Shown here: positions 31,751-40,343 of the stretch, piece after piece
Position numbering within the stretch: the stretch's first letter is position 1
How the letters are laid out: the number at the start of each line of letters is the position of its first letter
From: Zoogloea sp041911615
GTDB taxonomy: Bacteria; Pseudomonadota; Gammaproteobacteria; Burkholderiales; Rhodocyclaceae
Direction: 5' to 3'
Assembly: GCF_041911615.1 (NCBI RefSeq)
Contig: NZ_JAYROR010000127.1
Location: 1-64,000, forward strand
DNA length: 64,000 nucleotides
The notes under the pieces: model-generated
What the model saw: the letters and a program-made list of their open reading frames with translations, nothing else
The model's database searches: none
What the model was told of the DNA's origin: nothing
Made by a program: the position numbers and the translations under genes

Positions 31751-32353
31751 ATGACTGAAAAACTTGAGCGCCTCGGCCAAATTCTGTGCGAAAAATTCGG
31801 TGAAAAGATCGATCAGCCGATCATCGCATGCGGTGAAGTCACAATCGAGGTTGAGGCCGATGATTATCTACAAGTTGCTCAGGCCTTGCGGGATGATGTC
31901 AGCTTGCGTTTCGAACAGCTGATTGATCTGAGTGGCCTCGACTATTCAACCTTTGCGTCAGAAACCCCGGTTCGCCGATTTGCGGTGTCTGTTCATCTTT
32001 TGTCGGTGAGCAATAACTACCGTTTGCGTCTTCGGACTTTTGCGGAGGATGACGATTTTCCAGTTCTGCCTTCCTTGTGTGATCTCTGGCCGAGCGCCAA
32101 TTGGTTCGAGCGCGAAGCATTCGACCTATTTGGCGTGATGTTTGTCGGACATCCCGATTTGCGACGCATTCTTACTGATTACGGTTTTGTTGGATATCCA
32201 TTCCGTAAAGATTTTCCTATCTCTGGGCATGTAGAGATGCGTTACGACCAGGAGCTTGGTCGGGTGGTCTATCAGCCCGTTTCCATCGAGCCTCGGGAAA
32301 ACACCCCTCGGATCGTTCGTGACGAAAACTATGGAAATGTAGGCAATGGCTGA
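31751..32353 (+). CDS. nuoC: NADH-quinone oxidoreductase subunit C
   Basis: A 200-residue 30-kDa-type subunit of the connecting module between the NADH arm and the membrane arm. It shows the family signature ANWFEREAFDLFGVMFVGHPDLRRILTDYGFVGYPFRKDFP. NuoC and NuoD are separate genes here, not fused as in E. coli. It overlaps nuoD by 8 nt. Confidence 0.97.
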   Translation: MTEKLERLGQILCEKFGEKIDQPIIACGEVTIEVEADDYLQVAQALRDDVSLRFEQLIDLSGLDYSTFASETPVRRFAVSVHLLSVSNNYRLRLRTFAEDDDFPVLPSLCDLWPSANWFEREAFDLFGVMFVGHPDLRRILTDYGFVGYPFRKDFPISGHVEMRYDQELGRVVYQPVSIEPRENTPRIVRDENYGNVGNG

Positions 32354-33599
32354 AATTCGCAATTACACGATTAACTTCGGCCCGCAGCATCCTGCTGCGC
32401 ACGGCGTGCTGCGTTTGGTGCTTGAGTTGGACGGTGAGGTCGTCGAGCGCGCGGATCCGCATATCGGTCTTCTTCATCGTGGTACCGAAAAGCTTGCCGA
32501 AACTCGTACATGGGTTCAGTCGGTTCCTTATATGGATCGCCTGGATTACGTCTCGATGATGTGCAACGAGCATGCGTATTGCATGGCTATCGAACGGCTG
32601 CTCGGCCTGGATGTGCCGCTGCGTGCCCAATACATCCGGGTCATGTATGACGAAATCACCCGAATTCTAAATCACCTTCTGGCTGTCGGTACTCACGCGC
32701 TGGATATCGGTGCAATGACCATGGTCCTCTACACGTTCCGCGAGCGTGAGGATCTGATGGATGCTTACGAGGCTGTCTCGGGTGCGCGAATGCACGCGGC
32801 GTATTATCGTCCAGGTGGTGTTTATCGTGACCTGCCTGACCAGATGCCGAAGTACGAAGTGTCGAAATGGAAAAACGCGAAGACCGTGTCTGAGCTCAAT
32901 GAGAACAGGCAGGGCTCGCTTCTTGATTTTCTTGAGGACTTCACGGCGCGTTTTCCGAAATATGTGGACGAATACGAGACGTTGCTGACCGACAACCGGA
33001 TTTGGAAGCAGCGTACCGTTGGTATTGGTGTTGTTTCTCCGGAGAAGGCCTTGGCTCTCGGGTTCTCTGGTGTGATGTTGCGCGGGTCGGGTATCGAGTG
33101 GGATATCCGCAAAAAGCAGCCTTACGAGGTTTATGACCAGCTTGATTTCGACATTCCCGTTGGTGTTGAAGGCGACTGTTATGACCGCTATCTCTGCCGC
33201 ATTGAAGAAATGAGGCAATCCAACCGAATCGTCAAGCAGTGCATTGATTGGCTCAGGAAAAATCCGGGGCCTGTGATTTCCAGCAATCACAAGGTTGCCC
33301 CGCCGTCCCGCGAGCGGATGAAGGGCAACATGGAAGAGTTGATTCACCACTTCAAGCTCTTTACCGAAGGCATTCACGTTCCAACGGGCGAGGTTTATGC
33401 GCCAGTGGAGCATCCTAAGGGTGAGTTCGGCGTATATGCGGTTTCGGATGGCGCCAACAAGCCTTATCGCCTTAAATTGCGGTCGCCTGGTTTTGCGCAT
33501 TTGTCTGCGATGGATGAGATGTCCCGTGGTCATATGATTGCCGACGTTGTGGCGATTATTGGAACGATGGATATCGTGTTCGGTGACGTCGATCGCTAA
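32346..33599 (+). CDS. nuoD: NADH-quinone oxidoreductase subunit D
   Basis: A 417-residue 49-kDa-type subunit that forms the quinone-binding pocket with NuoB. The N-terminal NFGPQHPAAHGVLRLVLELDGE holds the conserved quinone-site histidine. The hydrogenase-like fold ends in MDIVFGDVDR. Starts inside the end of nuoC. Confidence 0.98.
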   Translation: MAEIRNYTINFGPQHPAAHGVLRLVLELDGEVVERADPHIGLLHRGTEKLAETRTWVQSVPYMDRLDYVSMMCNEHAYCMAIERLLGLDVPLRAQYIRVMYDEITRILNHLLAVGTHALDIGAMTMVLYTFREREDLMDAYEAVSGARMHAAYYRPGGVYRDLPDQMPKYEVSKWKNAKTVSELNENRQGSLLDFLEDFTARFPKYVDEYETLLTDNRIWKQRTVGIGVVSPEKALALGFSGVMLRGSGIEWDIRKKQPYEVYDQLDFDIPVGVEGDCYDRYLCRIEEMRQSNRIVKQCIDWLRKNPGPVISSNHKVAPPSRERMKGNMEELIHHFKLFTEGIHVPTGEVYAPVEHPKGEFGVYAVSDGANKPYRLKLRSPGFAHLSAMDEMSRGHMIADVVAIIGTMDIVFGDVDR

Positions 33600-33657
33600 G
33601 GTGCCATTAGGATCAGACGTCATCTCCTGAGAGATATTCGGATAAACAAGATAGAAA

Positions 33658-34134
33658 ATGCTAAGCCCAGAATCCCTGAAAAAAATTGACCGCGAGATCG
33701 CCAAGTATCCCGAGGATCAAAAGCAATCGGCATCGATGTCTGCTCTTCGAATTGCGCAAGAGGAAAAGGGCTGGCTTGCAAGCGAAACTATCGAGTTTGT
33801 CGCCGAGTATCTCGATATGCCCGCGATCGCGGTCTATGAAGTCGCCAGCTTTTACAACATGTATGACTTGGCTCCGCTTGGTGCCAAGAAGATTACGGTC
33901 TGCACCAATTTGCCCTGCGCTTTGTCCGGTGGCGTACATGCCGCTGATTACCTGAAGAAAAAGCTCGGGATCGATTTCAATGAGACGACTCCGGACGGTC
34001 GCTTCACCTTGAAGGAAGGCGAGTGCATGGGAGCATGTGGAGATGCGCCAGTGTTGCTGGTTAATAACCACCGGATGTGCAGCTGGATGACCGAGGAAAA
34101 AATTGATCAACTTCTGGCTGATCTGAAAAAATGA
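33658..34134 (+). CDS. nuoE: NADH-quinone oxidoreductase subunit E
   Basis: A 158-residue thioredoxin-like subunit with the [2Fe-2S] cluster N1a. Ligand pattern is CTNLPC followed by CMGACGDAP near the C-terminus. Part of the NADH-dehydrogenase module with NuoF and NuoG; overlaps nuoF by 4 nt (ATGA). Confidence 0.97.
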   Translation: MLSPESLKKIDREIAKYPEDQKQSASMSALRIAQEEKGWLASETIEFVAEYLDMPAIAVYEVASFYNMYDLAPLGAKKITVCTNLPCALSGGVHAADYLKKKLGIDFNETTPDGRFTLKEGECMGACGDAPVLLVNNHRMCSWMTEEKIDQLLADLKK

Positions 34135-35441
34135 ATTCTCAAGGAATTATCCTCTCAGGGCTCGACGGTGATCGTACTTGGCGTCTCTCTGACTATATCG
34201 GTCGAGGCGGGTACGATGCGTTGAAAAAAATCATCGCGGAAAAAATTCCTGCGGATCAGATTATCAATGAAGTCAAGAAGTCTGCTCTTCGTGGTCGAGG
34301 TGGTGCGGGCTTTCCCACCGGCCTAAAGTGGAGCTTCATGCCGCGCGCGTTCCCCGGCGCAAAATATATTGCTTGTAACTCGGATGAAGGTGAGCCGGGT
34401 ACTTTCAAGGACCGTGACATTCTTCGCTATAACCCTCATACCGTCATCGAGGGGATGATCATCGCGGGTTACGCGATGGGCTGTGAGCGTGGCTACAACT
34501 ATATCCACGGGGAAATTTTCGAGGTCTACGAGCGTTTCGAGGAGGCGCTTCAGGAAGCCCGTGATGCCGGACTTCTCGGTAAGAACATTCTGGGCAGTGA
34601 CTTCAGCTTCGATTTGTTTGCGCATCATGGTTACGGCGCTTACATTTGCGGCGAGGAAACCGCTCTACTCGAATCCATTGAAGGTAAGAAAGGGCAGCCG
34701 CGGTTCAAGCCGCCGTTTCCGGCCAGTTTCGGTCTGTACGGAAAGCCCACTACGATCAATAACACGGAGACGTTCGCATCCATTCCTTTCATCATCAGGG
34801 AAGGTGGGGATGCATTCCTTGCGCTGGGCAAGCCGAACAACGGTGGAACGAAGCTCTTCTCGGTTTCCGGCCACGTCAATAAGCCTGGTAACTACGAGAT
34901 TCCGCTGGGCACGCCGTTTTCCACGCTGCTTGAGATGGCAGGTGGCATGCGTGGTGGCCGCAAGCTGAAGGGCGTGATTCCTGGTGGTTCGTCAGCGCCG
35001 GTACTCCCAGGCGCCGTGATGATGGATTGCACGATGGACTATGACTCTATCTCCAAAGCCGGTTCCATGCTCGGTTCCGGAGCGGTGATCGTCATGGATG
35101 AGACTACATGCATGGTGAAGGCGCTGGAGCGGCTTTCCTATTTTTATTTCGAGGAATCGTGCGGTCAATGCACGCCGTGCCGGGAAGGCACTGGATGGCT
35201 TTATCGCGTTGTTCATCGCATCGAAAATGGTCTGGGTCGCCCCGATGATCTTGATCTCCTGAATAGTGTCACCGCCAACATCATGGGGCGTACGATCTGT
35301 GCGCTCGGTGATGCGGCGTCTATGCCTGTTCAGAGCTTCATCAAGCATTTTGGTGACGAGTTCGCGTTCCATATTGAATACAAAAAGTGCCTCGTGCCGC
35401 TGGACGTGCAGCGCGAAGGTAGCAAGATTTACGTAGCGTAG
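34131..35441 (+). CDS. nuoF: NADH-quinone oxidoreductase subunit F
   Basis: A 436-residue flavoprotein that oxidises NADH. The NADH/FMN glycine-rich segment is GRGGAGFPTGLKW, the FMN segment is CNSDEGEPGTFKDR, and the [4Fe-4S] cluster N3 ligands are in ESCGQCTPCREGT plus a downstream Cys. Translationally coupled to nuoE; nuoG follows 7 nt later. Confidence 0.98.
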   Translation: MNSQGIILSGLDGDRTWRLSDYIGRGGYDALKKIIAEKIPADQIINEVKKSALRGRGGAGFPTGLKWSFMPRAFPGAKYIACNSDEGEPGTFKDRDILRYNPHTVIEGMIIAGYAMGCERGYNYIHGEIFEVYERFEEALQEARDAGLLGKNILGSDFSFDLFAHHGYGAYICGEETALLESIEGKKGQPRFKPPFPASFGLYGKPTTINNTETFASIPFIIREGGDAFLALGKPNNGGTKLFSVSGHVNKPGNYEIPLGTPFSTLLEMAGGMRGGRKLKGVIPGGSSAPVLPGAVMMDCTMDYDSISKAGSMLGSGAVIVMDETTCMVKALERLSYFYFEESCGQCTPCREGTGWLYRVVHRIENGLGRPDDLDLLNSVTANIMGRTICALGDAASMPVQSFIKHFGDEFAFHIEYKKCLVPLDVQREGSKIYVA

Positions 35442-35448
35442 GCTCGAC

Positions 35449-37806
35449 ATGCTAGAAATCGAAATTGACGGAAAGCAGTTACAGGTTCCTGATGGCAGCA
35501 CTGTCATGGAGGCTGCTACCAAGGTCGGTGCTTATGTGCCGCATTTCTGCTACCACAAGAAGCTGTCTATTGCGGCAAATTGCCGGATGTGTCTGGTTCA
35601 GGTCGAGAAGGCACCGAAGCCGTTGCCCGCTTGTGCCACGCCGGTCACCAATGGAATGAAAGTCTGGACTCATTCCGAGCAGGCTGTCAAAGCCCAGAAG
35701 GGGGTGATGGAGTTTCTCCTGATCAACCACCCGCTGGATTGCCCTGTGTGTGACCAAGGTGGCGAATGCCAACTACAGGATCTTTCGGTCGGCTACGGTG
35801 GTGTGCAGTCCCGTTATCAAGAAGAAAAGCGCGTGGTGGGCAACAAGGATCTGGGCCCGCTGGTCGCGACTGACATGACCCGGTGCATCAATTGCACGCG
35901 TTGTGTTCGTTTTACTTCGGAAATCGCCGGCCTGATGGAGCTCGGGCAGGCTTTCCGGGGTGAGCATGCCGAGATCATGCCGTTTGTCGAGAAGACGGTC
36001 GATACCGAGCTCTCCGGGAACATCATCGATCTTTGTCCGGTGGGTGCTTTGACCTCGAAGCCGTTCCGATTCGGTGCTCGTGCTTGGGAAATGTCCCGCC
36101 GAAAGTCTATCAGCCCTCACGACTCCCTCGGCAGCAACCTGATCGTTCAAGTGAAGAACGATGTCGTGAAGCGCGTTCTCCCGCTAGAGAACGAGGCGAT
36201 CAACGAATGTTGGCTGTCGGACAAGGATCGTTTCTCATACGAAGCACTCAATAGCGCGGATCGTGTCACGACGCCAATGATCAAGCAGGGCGGTCAGTGG
36301 ATCGAAACTGACTGGCAGACAGCAGTCGAATACGTCGCCAATGGGTTGAATGCGATCAAGTCCGAGCATGGGGCGAGCGCCATCGGCGCGTTGGCTTCGC
36401 CTCATTCCACGCTTGAGGAACTGCATTTGTTGCAGGCGTTGGTTCGTGGCATCGGTTCTGACAATATTGATTTCCGTCTCCGTCAGAGCGATTTTTCGCT
36501 CGATGGTGTCGGCGCGAGCGTACCTTGGCTCGGAATGCCGATTACAGACATTGCCAAGCTGGATCGATTGCTGATCGTGGGTAGCTTCTTCCGGAAAGAT
36601 CATCCGCTTTTGGCGCAGCGCGTCCGTCAGGCAGCCAAGCGAGGTTTGAAGGTTTCTGCGGTCAATCCTGCCTTTGATGACTGGCAACTGCCAGTTCAGA
36701 ACAAGGTTTGTGTCGCTCCGAGCAAGACCGTTGCGTCGCTGGCTGCAATTGCCGCCGCGCTTGCGAAGGCCACCGAGCAGGCTGTGAGTGCCGAACTTGA
36801 GGGAGTCTGCGCTTCTGTTCAGATTACCGAAGAGGCGTCCGCGGTTGCGCAGAGTCTCGCAACTGGCCGGAAGGCGGCGATCCTGCTTGGCAATTTCGCT
36901 GCCCAACATCCCCGGTATGGTCAGATTTCCGCCCTAGCGGCCGAAATCGCACGACTCGCCCAGGCGAAATTGGGTGTGATCGGTGAAGCTGCGAATAGTG
37001 TTGGTGGCTATCTCGCAGGCGCGTTGCCGTTCGCGAAGGGGGGCCGCGGTTTGAATGCCGTCGAGATGCTTTCGCAGAATCTGAAGGCTTACCTCTTGCT
37101 GAGTGTGGATCCCGATCTCGATTTCGTTGATGGCGTTCGATCGGTTGCAGCATTGAAGCAGGCGGAGATGGTGGTCAGCCTCACTTCCTTCAAATCTGAC
37201 CGGCTGCTCGAAGTGGCTGATGTCGTTCTGCCGATCGCGCCGTTTACGGAGACCGCGGGTACCTACGTCAATTGTGAGGGCAGGGCGCAGTCTTTTTATC
37301 CGGTCGTCAAGGGGCTTGGAGAGTCTCGTCCGGGTTGGAAGGTGCTTCGCGTCATTGGTACCACGCTCGGTGTAAATGGCTTCGAGCAGGAGAGGATTGA
37401 GGATGTGCGTCAGGCTGTGTTGGCCGGCACTGAAGCAACGGCGCTGCCCGCTTTCCTGCCCGCCCTGCAGCAGGCAGACTGGCGTGTCGCTCAGGTCACC
37501 GGAGGGCTTGAGAGGGTCGCCGACGTTCCGATCTACGCGGCCGATTCTGTCGTTCGGCGTGCCGCCTCCCTTCAGGTAACCGTCGACGCCTCCGTCCCGG
37601 TCGCGCGCATGAATGTTATGACCATCGGCGCCTCGGGTCTGGTGTCGGGGAGCGAAGTTCGCGTCAAGTCTGCTTCAGGTGAGATTCGAGTCAAGTTGCA
37701 GGAAGATTCCGGCGTTGCTGATGGTTGCATCCGTCTTTCTGGAGCGCATGAAGCGACTTTCTTGCTGGGGTGCTTGCATGGTGAAGTCAAAGTGGAGCAG
37801 GTGTGA
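35449..37806 (+). CDS. nuoG: NADH-quinone oxidoreductase subunit G
   Basis: 785 residues, the largest peripheral subunit. The N-terminal ferredoxin-like domain carries the [2Fe-2S] ligands (VPHFCYHKKLSIAANCRMC). A second domain has HPLDCPVCDQGGECQLQD and TRCINCTRCVRF clusters. The rest is a molybdopterin-oxidoreductase-like fold without a cofactor role. The C-terminal part is more divergent and Ala-rich. The stop shares one base with the nuoH ATG. Confidence 0.97.
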   Translation: MLEIEIDGKQLQVPDGSTVMEAATKVGAYVPHFCYHKKLSIAANCRMCLVQVEKAPKPLPACATPVTNGMKVWTHSEQAVKAQKGVMEFLLINHPLDCPVCDQGGECQLQDLSVGYGGVQSRYQEEKRVVGNKDLGPLVATDMTRCINCTRCVRFTSEIAGLMELGQAFRGEHAEIMPFVEKTVDTELSGNIIDLCPVGALTSKPFRFGARAWEMSRRKSISPHDSLGSNLIVQVKNDVVKRVLPLENEAINECWLSDKDRFSYEALNSADRVTTPMIKQGGQWIETDWQTAVEYVANGLNAIKSEHGASAIGALASPHSTLEELHLLQALVRGIGSDNIDFRLRQSDFSLDGVGASVPWLGMPITDIAKLDRLLIVGSFFRKDHPLLAQRVRQAAKRGLKVSAVNPAFDDWQLPVQNKVCVAPSKTVASLAAIAAALAKATEQAVSAELEGVCASVQITEEASAVAQSLATGRKAAILLGNFAAQHPRYGQISALAAEIARLAQAKLGVIGEAANSVGGYLAGALPFAKGGRGLNAVEMLSQNLKAYLLLSVDPDLDFVDGVRSVAALKQAEMVVSLTSFKSDRLLEVADVVLPIAPFTETAGTYVNCEGRAQSFYPVVKGLGESRPGWKVLRVIGTTLGVNGFEQERIEDVRQAVLAGTEATALPAFLPALQQADWRVAQVTGGLERVADVPIYAADSVVRRAASLQVTVDASVPVARMNVMTIGASGLVSGSEVRVKSASGEIRVKLQEDSGVADGCIRLSGAHEATFLLGCLHGEVKVEQV

Positions 37807-38855
37807 TGGAAGCCTTGATTGAACCGGTCTCTCAGTTTTTTGGTGGCGCTTGGCCGCTGGTTTGGGCGCTGGCTAAGATCGTCGGGATCATTGCCCCGCT
37901 TTTTCTTTGCGTTGCCTATTTGACGCTTGCCGAGCGTAAGGTCATTGGTTACATGCAGGTTCGGATTGGCCCTAACCGGGTCGGTCCGCGCGGTTTGCTG
38001 CAGCCGATTGCCGACGGCGTGAAGCTCCTGCTCAAGGAAATCATCGTTCCTTCAGGCTCAAGTAAAGCGTTGTTCATCGTAGGCCCGGTGCTTGCTTTGG
38101 GGCCCGCATTGGCAGCTTGGGCTGTCGTGCCGTTTTCCGAGGGCTGGGTGGTCGGCAACATTGATGCGGGGCTTCTCTTCCTGCTCGCGATCACCTCCAT
38201 TGAAGTTTATGGCGTGATCATCGCGGCCTGGGCATCGAACTCCAAGTACGCCTTCCTTGGTGGTATGCGTGCAGCGGCGCAGATGGTGTCCTATGAAATT
38301 GCGATGGGTTTTGCGCTGGTTTGTGTCTTGATGGTCTCTTCCAGCCTGAATCTGACAGACATCGTCAACGCGCAAGGCAAAGGCCAGGGCGCTGATATGG
38401 GTCTTGGTATCCTGAGCTGGAATTGGATTCCGCTGTTGCCGATGTTCGTTGTTTACCTGATTTCCGGTATCGCTGAAACCAACCGCGCACCTTTTGACGT
38501 GGTTGAAGGTGAATCCGAGATCGTCGCCGGCCACATGATCGAATATTCGGGCATGGCTTTTGCCCTCTTCTTCCTCGGCGAATACGCGAACATGATCTTG
38601 GTTTCGGCATTGACCTCGATCCTGTTCCTCGGGGGGTGGCTGTCACCCGTTGGGTTCCTGCCTGATGGATTTGTCTGGCTGGCGCTCAAGACGTCGTTCA
38701 TCCTGTTCCTGTTTCTTTGGTTCCGTGCGACTTTCCCTCGGTTCCGTTACGACCACATCATGCGACTCGGTTGGAAGGTTTTTATTCCGCTGACGTTGGT
38801 TTGGGTGGTAGTGGTTGCCGTATGGGTAATGTCGCCGTGGTCTATCTGGAAGTGA
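37806..38855 (+). CDS. nuoH: NADH-quinone oxidoreductase subunit H
   Basis: A 349-residue membrane subunit with eight predicted helices that joins the peripheral arm and shapes the quinone tunnel. Signatures are AERKVIGYMQVRIGPNRVGPRGLLQPIADGVKLL and AETNRAPFDVVEGESE. The ATG at 37806 overlaps the nuoG stop; a GTG three bases earlier is possible. Confidence 0.97.
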   Translation: MEALIEPVSQFFGGAWPLVWALAKIVGIIAPLFLCVAYLTLAERKVIGYMQVRIGPNRVGPRGLLQPIADGVKLLLKEIIVPSGSSKALFIVGPVLALGPALAAWAVVPFSEGWVVGNIDAGLLFLLAITSIEVYGVIIAAWASNSKYAFLGGMRAAAQMVSYEIAMGFALVCVLMVSSSLNLTDIVNAQGKGQGADMGLGILSWNWIPLLPMFVVYLISGIAETNRAPFDVVEGESEIVAGHMIEYSGMAFALFFLGEYANMILVSALTSILFLGGWLSPVGFLPDGFVWLALKTSFILFLFLWFRATFPRFRYDHIMRLGWKVFIPLTLVWVVVVAVWVMSPWSIWK

Positions 38856-38865
38856 GGGCTTTCTA

Positions 38866-39354
38866 ATGAGTTTCATGAAAGATTATGTTGGGAGCCTTTT
38901 CCTCAAAGAGCTGTTGAAGGGGATGGCGCTTACTGGTCGGCATTTATTTGCCAGGAAGATCACAGTACAGTTTCCCGAGGAAAAAACACCCCAGAGCCCT
39001 CGCTTTCGCGGACTTCATGCATTGCGTCGCTATCCGAACGGAGAGGAGCGATGTATCGCATGCAAGCTTTGCGAAGCGATCTGCCCGGCGTTGGCCATTA
39101 CGATCGATTCTGAGCAAAGAGACGATGGTTCCCGTCGTACCAGCCGTTACGATATTGATCTGACCAAATGCATCTTTTGCGGCTTTTGCGAGGAGGCATG
39201 TCCGGTTGATGCGATCGTCGAAACCCGCGTATTTGAATATCACGGGGAAAAACGCGGCGATCTTTATTACACCAAGCAGATGCTGCTCGCTGTCGGTGAC
39301 AAGTATGAGTCTCAGATCGCTAAGGATCGTGAAGTTGACTCTAAATACCGGTGA
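38866..39354 (+). CDS. nuoI: NADH-quinone oxidoreductase subunit I
   Basis: A 162-residue 8Fe ferredoxin-type subunit carrying clusters N6a and N6b. The two ligand sets are CIACKLCEAICP and CIFCGFCEEACP, each closing on the other cluster. An N-terminal amphipathic helix anchors it to the membrane arm. 10 nt after nuoH. Confidence 0.98.
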   Translation: MSFMKDYVGSLFLKELLKGMALTGRHLFARKITVQFPEEKTPQSPRFRGLHALRRYPNGEERCIACKLCEAICPALAITIDSEQRDDGSRRTSRYDIDLTKCIFCGFCEEACPVDAIVETRVFEYHGEKRGDLYYTKQMLLAVGDKYESQIAKDREVDSKYR

Positions 39355-39394
39355 GCTTGCTTCGGTGGGTTGTTAATACATAACGGGATGTGCT

Positions 39395-39997
39395 ATGGAT
39401 TTCCAGACAGTCATTTTTTATTTTTTTTCGACGATATTGGTGTTGGCGTCGTTGCGCGTGATCACCGCTAGAAATCCGGTTCATGCCGCCCTTTTTCTCG
39501 TACTTGCCTTCTTTACCGCAGGCGGGATTTGGATGCTGTTGCACGCGGAATTCCTGGCGATCGCGCTTGTTCTCGTGTACGTCGGCGCGGTAATGGTCTT
39601 GTTCCTGTTTGTAGTGATGATGCTTGATATCAACCTCGAGCGCATCCGGCAGGGGTTCTGGAGCTATCTCCCGGTAGGAGCTTTGATTGGCGTTTTGATG
39701 GTCGTCGAGATGGTGATGGTGCTGGGCGGGCGTTACTTCGGACTTGAGGGCATGCCTCAGCCTAGTGACGTTCCGGCTGGTTACAGCAACACCAAGGAAT
39801 TGGGGCGCCTGATCTATACGGATTATGTTTATCCCTTTGAGCTTGCTTCCATCGTGCTGCTTGTGGCCATGATTGCAGCCGTTGCTCTGACGCTTCGCAA
39901 GCGGAACAACGTCAAGAAGGTGGACCCGGCACAGCAGGTGGCGGTCAAGCGCGATGATCGTGTGCGCATCGTTCGCATGAATACTGAAAAGAATTGA
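39395..39997 (+). CDS. nuoJ: NADH-quinone oxidoreductase subunit J
   Basis: A 200-residue membrane subunit with five predicted helices. Conserved NPVHAALFLVLAFFTAGGIWMLLHAEFLAIALVLVYVGAVMVLFLFV-type region contains the pi-bulge helix implicated in coupling. The C-terminal tail is hydrophilic. 28 nt before nuoK. Confidence 0.96.
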   Translation: MDFQTVIFYFFSTILVLASLRVITARNPVHAALFLVLAFFTAGGIWMLLHAEFLAIALVLVYVGAVMVLFLFVVMMLDINLERIRQGFWSYLPVGALIGVLMVVEMVMVLGGRYFGLEGMPQPSDVPAGYSNTKELGRLIYTDYVYPFELASIVLLVAMIAAVALTLRKRNNVKKVDPAQQVAVKRDDRVRIVRMNTEKN

Positions 39998-40025
39998 GCC
40001 GCACGGGCGCTTGGAGGAATAGCAC

Positions 40026-40331
40026 ATGCTTTCGTTGTCTCACTACCTGATACTCGGCGCGATTCTTTTCGCTATCAGCGTCGTTGGTATTTTTCTGAAC
40101 CGGAAGAACCTGATCGTTCTTCTTATGGCCATCGAGCTGATGCTGCTGGCGGTCAATATTAATTTCGTCGCGTTCTCTTACTATCTGGGCGACGCAGCCG
40201 GACAGATTTTCGTGTTTTTCATTCTGACGGTGGCGGCGGCCGAGTCAGCGATCGGTTTGGCGATCCTGGTGGCTCTGTTCCGCAATCTTCGAACAATTCA
40301 TGTTGATGACTTGGATAGTCTTAAGGGATAA
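40026..40331 (+). CDS. nuoK: NADH-quinone oxidoreductase subunit K
   Basis: A 101-residue membrane subunit with three helices and the two conserved membrane glutamates of the family (in LLMAIELMLLAVN and VAAAESAIGLAI). It forms the E-channel with NuoJ and NuoA. Confidence 0.97.
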   Translation: MLSLSHYLILGAILFAISVVGIFLNRKNLIVLLMAIELMLLAVNINFVAFSYYLGDAAGQIFVFFILTVAAAESAIGLAILVALFRNLRTIHVDDLDSLKG

Positions 40332-40343
40332 GGAAGCTTTTCG